In this document: piece after piece, positions 11,218 through 23,200 of the stretch
Position numbering within the stretch: the first letter of the stretch is position 1
Layout of the letters: every line of letters begins with the position of its first letter
Origin: Lampris incognitus
Lineage: Eukaryota; Chordata; Actinopteri; Lampriformes; Lampridae
Length of the DNA: 64,000 bases
Direction of reading: 5' to 3'
Assembly: GCF_029633865.1 (NCBI RefSeq)
Contig: NC_079214.1
Span: forward strand, 28,177,833 to 28,241,832
Notes under the pieces: model-generated
Told to the model about the DNA's origin: nothing
Databases searched by the model: none
What the model saw: only the letters and a program-made list of their open reading frames with translations
Made by a program: the position numbers and the translations under genes

Positions 11218-14200
11218 CTGAAAAAAGAGACATAAACCTATGTTGAGGTTGATAAACACAGTGTACAAAACAGTAGGAACAGTATCCCAGACCAACATTT
11301 AGTGGGAGAGAGGGAGTTTCATGAGACCTCTTCAGTCTCAGCTGAGGGCAGGTATCGCCACCCTTATAAACAGTACAGCGGCATACTGACCAAAACCAGC
11401 GATCGGTTTCATATGCAAATTGCTGTGACCATTAAACAGAGTTATGATGTCCATGTGTACTATTCCCATAGGAATGGGGAATAGCTGCTATCACAGCATT
11501 GTAAAATGGCAACAGATGTACTCTTAGTTAAGTTAGTTTCATATGCACGTAGGCGAGGGCGGGCCTAAGGGGGGGGGCATAAGAGTATATCTGTTGCCAC
11601 CTTACAATGCTGTGATTGCAAACGTTCCCAAATCCTTTGTGAATAGTACACATGGCCATTGAAAATCTAGTTAACGGTCATTGGTCATGGCAATTTGCAT
11701 ATGAAACCGATCGTTTTCGGTCATTATGCAACTGAATCGTTTATAAAGGTGGGAATACCTGCAGTCAGTTTAGAGTGAAAAGGTCACTTATATGAGTGAT
11801 GAAATGTTTCTCTCAATAAACGTTGTGTTCAGATGAACTGATTCAACTTTCTTTGAGTTTCTTACCTGAGTTATTGAGCATACATAAAGACATTCTCGGG
11901 CTGTGTTTGGCACTGAAAGCAAGCTTTAGCTTTTAAAAAAAGTTCAGGCCACCATCATACCAACTCACCGCTTTTAAGGGAGGCAGAGCAAAGCAAATAA
12001 ATTCAAGTCATGCACAAGAGAGTCATGATGGGCCAATCACTTAACCAGCTATTGTTGTGCTATTGCTGTCTATTCCACTGATAAGTATTTTGAACCATTA
12101 GTGTGTCCTTCACAATACACCTTTGAACAAGTTCAGCGTCATTATGGATGTACAAAGCCCTTTTAAAATAACACTAAACACTCACACAAATCTGGAAAAA
12201 TAAGGTTGTTCACTCTCTTTTTACAGATTGAACATTTTCATCTAAGTGCAGCAATTTGATGTGCTTATGAAGTGTAATTGTGAGGGTACGCTGGCCGTAG
12301 GATATTTGCTGAGGAGACTAAACATCAGAGCTGCTTCCAAACATAAACCAAACTGGGCCCTCAACGATACCACATAGCGCCACTGCTACTCTCACGCACA
12401 CACTCGCTCGCTCTCCCCCCCCCACACACACACACATACACACACAAGCATACACACTCACGTGCACACATACACACATGCTCAATTTCCCCAAACTCTG
12501 TAGTAATGATTGGTGTCTGAGTCTGGCAAAAATGAGACATTGAGGTATAAAGTGTGTATCATGTTCCATCTATAAACCCAGAAACATCCTCATGAGACCC
12601 GCAGAAGTTGACTTGGACAGAAAGCAGACAGTCCAGCACAAGTCAGGGTCTCTTCGCCAAGATGGCACACAGTCTAGAAATGGTAGCACAGAACGTGAAA
12701 GTCACTGGGTCCGCAGAACTGTGCACTGATCAAATAACAACAATCAGTTCAAGGTTTCACAACCTACTGCTAACTGTTTTTCATTTAGTTTTCTATCAGC
12801 GACCTTTGATCCACAGCGAGACTGCAGAATTTAGTTTCTAACAAGGAAATACCATCACAGGGAGCCAATCTCCCAGCTAAAATAGCCTGAAAGCTAAAAG
12901 AATTACAGCACATGCAAGCTTTCCTGTGGCCTTTTACTCCACTAACTCATGTAAGAGAGGTGCTTATGAGAAGATGAGTTGATATGTGAGTGTATTTGTA
13001 GAGGTAGATATTTGTATGAGATGTTGGCAAGCATGGAGCTTGTTGGTTTGAGAAGCAGGATGGTGATCAAATGCTCATTGGTTCAGCTTTATGTATAAGT
13101 GAGGAAATATTCAGCTGGGTAAATCAGGAAAGGGATATGGGTAATGCTTTCCCCATCCTTGAGTCATCAATCATCCTCTATCTGCCTTTGTTTGTTCCTT
13201 GTTTCTTTCATTCAATCTGTTTCTTTTAAAGACAATAATGATATGATGGAAAAAATAAGTATAACAGATATAATTAAAAAAAAAACAGAGAAAAGAGGGA
13301 GATCGAAAAATAATGGCAGAGAACAGAAGACCCAGAGGGAGTAAGATAGGAAGAGAGACAGTGAGAAAGAGAGACAGAGACAGAAAGAAGTCTGTAATCA
13401 GTCAGTCTTGTTGTGTGTCTTAAAATAGAGCTCTCCCAGCCTATAAACAGAAACCTACTATTACTACTGCACTGACAAAGCATGTCTAGGAGCCAAATGT
13501 GTGTGCACGCGCATGGTGGTATGTGTGTGGCCACAACACACATGGAGCTCATTATAGTGCGGCCCTCTGGGTAATGTGGTTCTTTGAGGGGCACCAAAGA
13601 ACTACAACCACATATTCTACAACTGTCAGGTTAAAATGCTAAAAACCATTTTGCTTCAGGGTTTTCATCAGTTTTTTTCTTTTTTATATGGAGACAGTAA
13701 TTAGATATTACATGAGAGTTAAGTTTCAAACCCACAATGCAGTTATCGATACCAGCGCCAGATATCTCAAGGGATTTTCAGCCACTGTGAACACTGGAGG
13801 CCTTTTTACTTCTCCATGAGTTTTGGGCTGCATTGCTTAGCAAACTAAAAGGAAAAAAACTGAATTACTTGAGCCTTAAAAAACACTACAACATCATTTA
13901 TTGAGAGAAATGTTTCATCACTCATCTAAATACTTCTTCAGTCTCAGCTGACTGCAGGTATCCCCACCGTTGAGACTGAAGCGTCACTTAAATGAGTGAT
14001 GAAACGTTTCTCTCAATAAACATTGTGTCCAGATGAACTGATTCAACTTTCTGTAATTTCCTTACTTGAATTATTGAGCATGCATTAAGACATTACAACA
14101 TCATGACTTCTTTGGCAAGGATGTTCCATTTAAGAAATTATGTTCATGATTAAAATGAAAATACTTGAAAATAGGAATAACATTGATTGCAATACGGAAT

Positions 14201-17200
14201 CTTGCTTATTCTTAAATATTTTCTAAAACCTATAAGCCATTTCTTCTTACTTCAAAGAAATTTTAGTCCCTTATTTGTTGTAACTTCTGTATGGACAAAA
14301 CTTTTTTCAGTTGCACATTCAAGAGCTTTGGTGATGTTTCAAATATGAACTGATGCCAGTAGGCCATCCCAAAATGACAGACATACTAACTTACATACAC
14401 AGGTTTTGTACAGTTGTACATACAGAAACAGGAATACAGTTAAGCAAAACCAGACAATTTTCATCATTAAAATCTGTCTTGGGCAGAAGGTGGCAAAGAA
14501 AATTGGCACAGATATCAGTTAATCAAATTCGCTCACCTGCATGAGCATAACCAACCCGACGTCCATCTCCATGTGTAGGCCCTTCTGTGGCTTTAGGAGA
14601 CAATTCATATGTGCTGATTCTGGGTCTGGGTTTGGACAGCAGGGCTCTGTCTCTCTTCTTACAAACGTCTAGGACCTTCTCCCTCAGGCAGAGGAAAAGA
14701 GACAGACAGGAGGCCTAGAGAAGGAGATGGATAGATGATTACCTCATACATACTTACACTTCATACATTCAATCAATCACATGCATGTGTGCACGGGCCA
14801 CCCTCATCTCTATTACAACCATACTAGATAGAGTATGGTTGTAATAAGGTGCCTTCAGAAAGTTCATTACCCCAATCCACTTCCCAAACTATTTATAACA
14901 CATTCATGAAGCAAAAACATTTCTTTATTCAAGAATATTTGATTTTCAAAAATGAAAGCCCTACATTTCTCATGTACAAAAGTTTTCAGAATGTGTCAGT
15001 ACTTTGTAAATGTCCTTATGCATGCTCAATAATCCACGTAAGGAAATCACAGAAAGTTGTATCAGTTCATCTGGACACAACATTTATTGAGAGAGAAACA
15101 TTTCATCACTCATCTAAGTGACCTCAACTGTCTGCAGGTATCCCCACCCTTATAAACAATACAGTGGCATAACGACTGAAAACAATGATCAGTTTCATAT
15201 GCAAATTGCCATGACCATTAATTAGAGATTCAATGGCAATGTGTACTATTCACAGAGGATTGGGGAATAGTAGTTGCAATCATAGTATTGTAAGATGGCG
15301 AGAGATGTACTTTTAGTCCCCCCCCCCCCAGTTAAGGGATGGTCGTTCCCTCTTCACAGAGATGGCCTCTTTGACTCCCCGTTCAAACCAGCGTTCCTCC
15401 CTATCAAGGATGTGCACATCCTCATCATTGAAGGAGTGGCCACTGGCCTGTAGATGGGTGTAGACTGCGGAGTCCTGGCCTGACGTGTTAGCTCTTCTGT
15501 GTTGTGCCATTCTCTTGGCCAGCGTCTGTTTGGTTTCCTCGATGTACAAGTCTTTGGCAGCAAATACAGCTGTATGTCTCTGGACATGTCTCTATAAGCA
15601 TTGCACAGTTAAATGTTGTAACTGTTGCCATCCCTCAATGTGAAGTTATTCCAACTCTGCCAAATTAGATGGAGAGTGTTGGTGGACAGCAATTTTCAGG
15701 TCATACCACAGATGATTTATTTCTCCTGCAATTTCAGGGTTATTTCAGCAATTTCAGGGATTCCACCATTTTTAGAAACTCATTTTCCAGGACCTTTCAA
15801 AGACATTTTCCATGACTTTTGCTTGGGAGATACATGATAGCTGTTTCTCATGCAAGGTCATATTATTCAGTATCAGTGGAAGCCTAAGAACGGTCTCTAG
15901 ATGGACTGTGTAAATTTTAGCTGGTCACTGAACATCCAGCCAAAACGTCAAACACTGATGTGCAATCTCACCAACTAAAAATTCAGCTAAAAATATGCCA
16001 TCATTTTATAACTTAACTTTGCAATCAAAGAAAGACAGTTGAATTAGTTCATCATCTCATCTAAGTGACCTCTTCAGAGACCGAAGAGGTCACTTAGATG
16101 AGTGATGAAACATTTCTCTCAATAAAAGTGTCCAGGTGAACTGATTCAATTTTCTTTCTTTGGTTTTCTTACCTTTATAATAATCTTTCTGGATTATTGA
16201 GCATGCATAAAGACATTAACTTTGCAATCTTCCATGACTGATAAATGTTTCCAAGACATTTGATCAGTTTTATCATTTGCAAGGTGTTTTCCATGACTAG
16301 AAAACTAGTCTATAAATTTCCAGGATGTGTGGGAACCCTGCATATTATTATATTTATCCAAAGTAGTCTATCACATTAGTTGTCATCAGCACAAATGCCC
16401 CACAAATTGGGTGTGAGATGGAAGAGAAGGAAGAATTCTGGAGTGAGTTAGATGAAGTGGTGGAGAGGGTACCGCAAGGGAAGAGAGTGGTGTTTGAAGT
16501 GGACTGCAATAGGAATATTGGTGAAGGGAACAGAGGTGATGGGCAGGTATGGTGTCAAGGAGAGAAATGTGGAAGGACAGATGATGGTGGATTTTGCAAA
16601 AAGGATGGAAATGGCTGTGGTGAATACATATTTCAAGAAGAGGGAAACAACACAGGGTGACATATAAAAGTGGAGGAAAGTGCACACAGGTGGACTATAT
16701 CTTACACAGAAGGCGTGATCTGAAAGGGATTGGAGACTGCAAGGTGGTGATAGGGGAGAACGTAGCTAGGCAGCATTGGGTGGTGGTATGTAGGATGACT
16801 GTGGTGACCAAGAAGAGGAAGAGAGTGAAGGGAGAGCCAAGGATCAAATGGTGAAAGTTGAAGAAGGAAGACTGTTGTTTGGAGTTCAGCGAGGAGTTAA
16901 AACAGACACTAGGTGGTAGTGAAGAGTTGCCAGATGGCTGGGCAACCACTGCCAAAATATTGAGGGAGACAGCTAGGATGGTACTTGGTGTGTCATCAGG
17001 ACAAGGGAAGGAAGACAAGAAGACTTGGTGGTGGAATGAGGAAGTACAGCAGAAGTATACAGATGAAGAGGTTGGCAAAGAAAAAGTGGGATAGTCAGAG
17101 AGATGAAGAAAGTAGACAGGAGTACAAGGAGATGCAGCGTAGAACGAGAACAGATGTGGCAAAGGCAAAGGAAAGGGCGTATGGTGAGTTGTATGAGAGG

Positions 17201-20200
17201 TTAGACACTAAAGAAGGAGAAAAGGATGTGTACTGATTGGCTAGACAGAGAGACCAAGCTGGGAAGCATGTGCAGCAGGTAAGGGCGATGAAGGATAGAG
17301 ATAGAAATGTGCTAACAAGGGAGAAGGGTATGTTGAGAAGGTGGAAGGAGTAGTTTGAGGGGCTGATGAATGAAGAAAATGGGAGAGAAGGTTGGATGAT
17401 GTGGGGATAGTGAACCAGAAAGTGTGGTGGATTAGCAAGGAGGAAGTGAGGGCAGCTATGAAGAGGATGAAGAGTAGAAAGGCAGTTGGTCCAGTTGACA
17501 TATCTGTGGAGGCATGAAGGTGTTTAGGAGAGATGGCAGTGGAGTTTTTAATTGGATTGTTTAACACAATCTTGGAAAGTGAGAGGATGTCAGAGGAGTG
17601 GAGAAGAAGTATACTGGTACTGATTTTCAAAAATAAGGGCAATGTGCAGAACTGTAACAACTACAGAGGTATAAAGTTGATCAGCCACAGCATGAAGATA
17701 TGGGAAAGAGTAATAGAAGCTAGGTTAAGAGGAGAGGTGACGATTAGCGAGCAGCAGTATGGCTTCATGCCATGAAAGAGCACTACAGGTGCGATGTTTG
17801 CCTTGAGAATGTTGATTGAGAAGTATGGAGAAGGCCAAAAGGAGTTACATTGTGTCTTTGTGGATTTAGAGAAAGCATACGACAGTGCATTGAGAGGAGG
17901 TGTAGTATTGTATGAGGAAGCCGGGAGTTGCAGAGAAGTACACAGGACTGGTGCAGGATATGTATAAAGGAAGTGTGACAGTGGTGAGGTGTGTGGTTGG
18001 AATGACAGATGGGTTCATGGTGGAGGTGGGATCAAGGATCAGCTCTGAGCCCTCTCTTGTTTGCAATGGTGATGGACAGGTTGACAGATGAGGTCAGGCA
18101 GGACTCTCTGTGGACTATGATGTTTGCGGATGACATTGTGATCTGTAGTGAGAGTAGGGTGCAGGTTGAGGAGAGCCTGGAGAGGTGGAGGTATGCACTG
18201 AAGAGAAGAGGAATCAAAGTCAGTAGGAGCAAGACGGAATACATGTGCATGAATAAGAGGGAGGACAGTGGAATGGTGAGGATGCAAGGAGTAAATGGTA
18301 AATGGACTGCATTTATATAGTGATTTTCTAGTCTACCGACCACTCAAAGCGCTTTACAATGCGTGCCTCACATTCATCCATTCACGCACATTCATACACT
18401 GATGGTGGAGGCTGCCATGCAAGGCACCAACCTGCTCATCAGGAACAGTTAGGGGTTCAGTGTCTTGCTCAAGGACACTTCGACATGCTCTCTGGAAGAG
18501 CTGGGGATTGAACCAGCAACCTTCCAATTACTAGACGACCCACTCTACCTCCTGAGCTATGCCACCCCTAGGAGTAGAGGTGATGAAGCCGTATGAGTTT
18601 AAATACTTGGGGTCAACTGTCCAAAGTAATGGGAAGTGCGGAAGAGAGGTGAAGAAGAGAGTGCAGGCAGGGTGAAGTGGGTGGAGAAGAGTGTCAGGAG
18701 TGATTTGCGACAGAAGGGTACCAGCAAGAGTTAAAGGGAAGGTTTACAAGATGGTTGTGAGACCAGCTATGCCATATGGTTTGGAGACAGTGGCACTGAG
18801 GAAAAGACAGGAGGCAGAGCTGGATGTGGCAGAGTTGAAGATGCTAAGATTTTGATTGGGAGTGACGAAGAAGGACAGGATTAGGAACGAGTATATTAGA
18901 GGGACAGCTCAGGTTGAACGGTTTTGAGACAAAGCAAGAGAGGCAAGATTGAGATGGCTTGGACATGTGTGGAGGAAAAATGCTGGGTATACTGGGAGAA
19001 GGATGCTGAATATGGAGCTGCCAGGGAAGAGGAAAAGAGGGAGGCCAAGGAGGAGGTTTATGGATGTGGGGAGAGAGGACATGCAGGTGGCTGGTGTGAC
19101 AGAGGAAGATGCAGAGGCCAGAAAGAGATGGAAACGGATGATCCGCTGTGGCAACTCCTAACGGGAGCAGCCGAAAGTAGTAGCAGAGTCTATCACATTA
19201 GTTTTCTTTTTTAAAAAAGTATCTAATTTCATTTTCGGAACTAAATTATCAAACACCTAACTCACCTCTGAAACTGAACAGTGCTGTACTGTGAGTGCTG
19301 TACATTTTTTTCAGGTATTAATTATGCAATGCCCTAATTTGGAACCTCATTGGTGAGGCAAGCAAGTAACCAGCCAGTTTTGCCACAAATCAAGAACTGA
19401 ACTTTGCCTCCATCAGGAGGCAGTTGGGAGAGAAGTGAGCTGAGCACACCACATTGTGCTGGTGAACTTCTGCTTGGTGGTCACCATATTTCAACAACTT
19501 CTTCTGGCTCCCCTTGTCCTGTGGAAGGTCATGCAAAATTGTATTGGCTGGCAAAGAATCTGGGATCAATTCTGACTGAGTTGTTTAAGGAAATGGGAAG
19601 TAGCACCGACCATGAGTTCCCATCACATAAATATCATGTCTCAAACAATGCCTCATGGGAAACCCCTGTTTTGTAAAATATACAACCTTTTGGGCTTTGG
19701 CTGGGCCATTCCAGAGTATAAACTTCTTAAGCCATTCCCTTGTAGTTTTTGCTGTGTGATTTAGGTCACTGTTATATTTAAACATTAATCTTCATCCTAA
19801 ACGCAGATCTCTTTCTGACTGAAAGTTTCCTCTCAAGGATCTCATCAGACCACAAAATCTTCTCCCAGGGGGTCTTTTGTTGGCTTTTCTCAGAAGTGGC
19901 TTCACACTTCTCTAGCCACACTCCCAAAGAGGCCAAATCTGTGAAGTGTTGAAGAGATTGTTGATCGCTGTACATTTTCTCCCCATTTCATCCAACGAGC
20001 TCTGCAACATTGTGGGATCCTTCACATCCACTTCAAACTGAATTTGATCCGCTTCCATCAGGGAGGTGCTGTAGAGGCCCCAGATACACCAAGAACTTAT
20101 ATATAGAAAGGTCCTTTGTACCTTATTCCATCATTTATCGAGTCCTTCGTAACTGATTTTTTTTATTATATATAATTGACTGAATTCTTGTATGTGGCTG

Positions 20201-23200
20201 CCAAATATGCTGCTAATTGTGTGTCTATTTATTTTGTAGTATTCTATTATCTGTCTGCTTACTTATCGTATTGTATTTTTATACTGTTATACGTATCTGA
20301 TTACACTACGATTTGCCAAAGGCAAATTTCCACTTATGTGGATAATAAAGGAAAGAAATTAATACATTTTATATTTGAAAAAAAAAAAATCCATCCATCC
20401 ATTATCTTAACCGCTTATCCTGCTCTCAGGGTCGCAGGGATGCTGGAGCCTACTCCAGCAGTCATTGGGCAGCAGGCAGGGAGACACCCTGGACAGGCCG
20501 CCAGGCCATCACAGGGCCGATATATATATATATATATATTGTGGAGTTAGAAAACAACGAGACAGGAGACGTGAGAGTAGACGTAGTCGAGGTAGTTTAC
20601 TAGCTCCAACTTTGCATGTCATACATTCGACAACGACACTGAACTGTGTACCGGAAGCGGAAGTGCATTATCTGACCCCTCGCCTCTTCCCTTAAAGGTA
20701 CACCGTCCTCTTAGGTGAATGTCTCTAGTTATATAGATGTGGGTCACCACACAGGCCCCCCCAGAATTCACCTACACAAAACAATGCAAAACAGCAAAAG
20801 CGCAAGTCATGAACATAAAAATAGACTCTACAACAGAACAGTCAATGACATAGTGCAAAGTCACGGGGAAAACAGGTGACGAGTCGGGGGGCGGACCCTG
20901 CGGCCATAACGGCTGCGCTTCACAGGAGGGGAAACAGATGGGGCCGAAACCTGAGCCATAGGCGGGGCCGAAGCAGGAACAGAGGCAGGTGCCGGGACCG
21001 ACCTAGGAGGGTGTCCCCGCCGCGGTGGTACGGCCAATTGTATTGGCTCCCCAATGTCCAAGTGAGCGGGCTTGAGACGGTCTATAGCGACCTGCTCCGG
21101 CCTGCCCCCCATGTCCAGCACAAAGTTCTTATCCCCCGCCTCCAGGACGCGGAAGGGCCCGTCGTATGGGGGCTGCAGCGGGGAGCGATGGCTGTCGTGC
21201 CTAATGAAGACATACCTCGCCGATGGCAGATCCTTGGGGACGTAGGACCGGGGGAGGCAGTGTTGAGACATCGGAACGGGAGCGAAGGCACCGGCAGCAC
21301 TCCGGGACGCACTGAGGTGAGAGGCAGCCGACCAGGGAGCAATAGCATCCGGAAGAAACTCCCCCGGAACCCGCAGGGGCTGGCCATACACCAGCTCAGC
21401 GGAGGAGGTCTGGAGGTCTTCCTTCGGGGCCGAACGCAGGCCGAGCATGACCCACGGGAGCCGGTCCATCCAGTCGCAGCCAGTGAGGCTTGCCCGCAGA
21501 GCGGCTTTCATGTCCCGATGGAACCGCTCATAAAGTCCGTTGCTCTGCGGGTTGTACGCCATAGTGCGGTGGATCTTCACCCCCAGGTGCTCATTGACCG
21601 CCGTCCAGAGCTTCGAGGTAAACTGGGAGCCCCGGTCGCTCGTGGTCACCAGGCGTGCCGAAACGGGCCACCCAGCAGCCGATGAACGCCCGTGCTACCT
21701 CTGCTGCCGTCGTGGAGGACAAGGGAATAGCCTCTGGCCACCTGGTGGCCCTGTCCACAATAGTGAGGAGGAACGTATAACCACGGGAGGGGAGCAGGGG
21801 ACCCACCAGGTCAACATTGACGTGGTCAAACCGCCTCTCTGGAACCACAAACGGCGCCAAAGGGGCCTTGGTATGGCGGTGCACCTTGGCGCGTTGGCAC
21901 GCCACACACGAGCCGGCCCAGGCTCTAACATCCTTACGGAGCCCAGGCCAAACGAACTTGACGCTCACCAGCTTGGTCGAGGCCTTCACTCCCGGGTGGG
22001 AAAGGCCGTGGACGGTGTCGAAAACTCGGCGCCGCCAGGAAGTAGGCACCAGGGGGCGCGGTTGACCGGTGGAGATGTCACAGAGGAGGGTGGTGTTGGC
22101 CACGTCGAACGTCACGTCCTCCAGCCGTAGCGCCGTAGGGTCGACCGGTAGCCTTGAACGGTCGCGTCCTTGGCTTGGTCCGCTGCCATAGCGGCGTAGT
22201 CGAGTCCCAAGTGAACGGCGTTAACAACCGCCCGTGAAAGGCAGTCAGCGACGAAGTTATCCTTGCCTGACACGTGTTGTATGTCCGTGGTAAAATCGGA
22301 AACCGCCGCGAGATGGCGCTGCTGACGCCCAGACCACAGTTCTGAGGTTTTGGCCATACAGAACGTCAGCGGTTTGTGGTCCACGAAAGCGGTGAATTGT
22401 CGGCTCTCCAATAGGAACCTAAAGTGTCTGGTTGCGAGGAAGAGACCCAGTAGTTCCCTATCAAAGGTGCTGTATTTGCGCTCGCTCTCACGGAGTTGTT
22501 TACTGAAGAACGCCAACGGCTGCCAGCCCCCCCCCCCCACCCACTGCTCACACACGGCCCCCACGGCGTAGTCGGAGGCATCCGTTGTAAGGGCTATGGG
22601 GGCGGCAGGCGACGGGTGAGCTAGCAGCGCAGCGTTGGCCAGCGTGGTCTTGGCGGCCACAAAAGCCTCGTCCATCCCCGAAGACCAGTCCAGCTCGTCC
22701 TTAGACTTCTTACCCCGCAGGGCCTCATACAGGGGACGCATGATGTGGGCGGCACGGGGCAGGAAACGGTTATAAAAGTTCACCATGCCCAGGAATTCCT
22801 GCAGCGACTGTACAGTGCGGGGGCGGGGGAACATGGTGACAGCCTCAACCCTGGCAGGGAGGGGAACGGCCCCCTGTGGAGTGATGTGGTGCCCGAGGAA
22901 GGTGATGGACGACTCCCCGAACTGACACTTAGCTGGGTTGATGATGAGGCCGTGTTCGCTGAGCCTGTCGAACAGCTGTCTGACGTGCGTCATGTGTTCC
23001 TCCGCTGACGCGCTGGCCACGAGGATGTCGTCTAAGTACACAAACAAAAATGGCATGTCGCGGAGCACAGAATCCATAAGGCGCTGAAACGTCTGCGCCG
23101 CCCCTTTAAGGCCGAAAGGCATACGTAAAAACTCAAAGAGCCCAAAGGGTGTGATGACAGCCATTTTTGGGACATCCAGTGGGTGGACCGGCACTTGGTG

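Larger units (their letters stand above)
16382..19186 (+). mobile_element. RTE-family LINE, 5'-truncated copy A
   Basis: Flanked by 17-bp direct repeats AGTCTATCACATTAGTT at 16365-16381 and 19187-19203, a clean target duplication. It starts inside the endonuclease domain ([14 protein letters not shown]) and continues through DYIL, the coiled linker and reverse transcriptase ([37 protein letters not shown]) to the C-terminal helix region. It ends CCTAACGGGAGCAGCCGAAAGTAG. Stops and frame changes are numerous. A SINE sits in it at 18294-18569. Confidence 0.92.

Noticed and set aside
16386..17168. Minus-strand frames rich in Ser, Leu and His
   Set aside because: Antisense shadows of the RTE element, repeated at 55944-56984 opposite copy B.
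18500..18569. tRNA gene
   Set aside because: A and B boxes belong to a SINE head with a SINE body, a short tail and target duplication; the cloverleaf is not complete.
20876..21685. 269-codon plus-strand frame
   Set aside because: Antisense shadow of gypsy integrase; GC-rich DNA lacks stops on the opposite strand.
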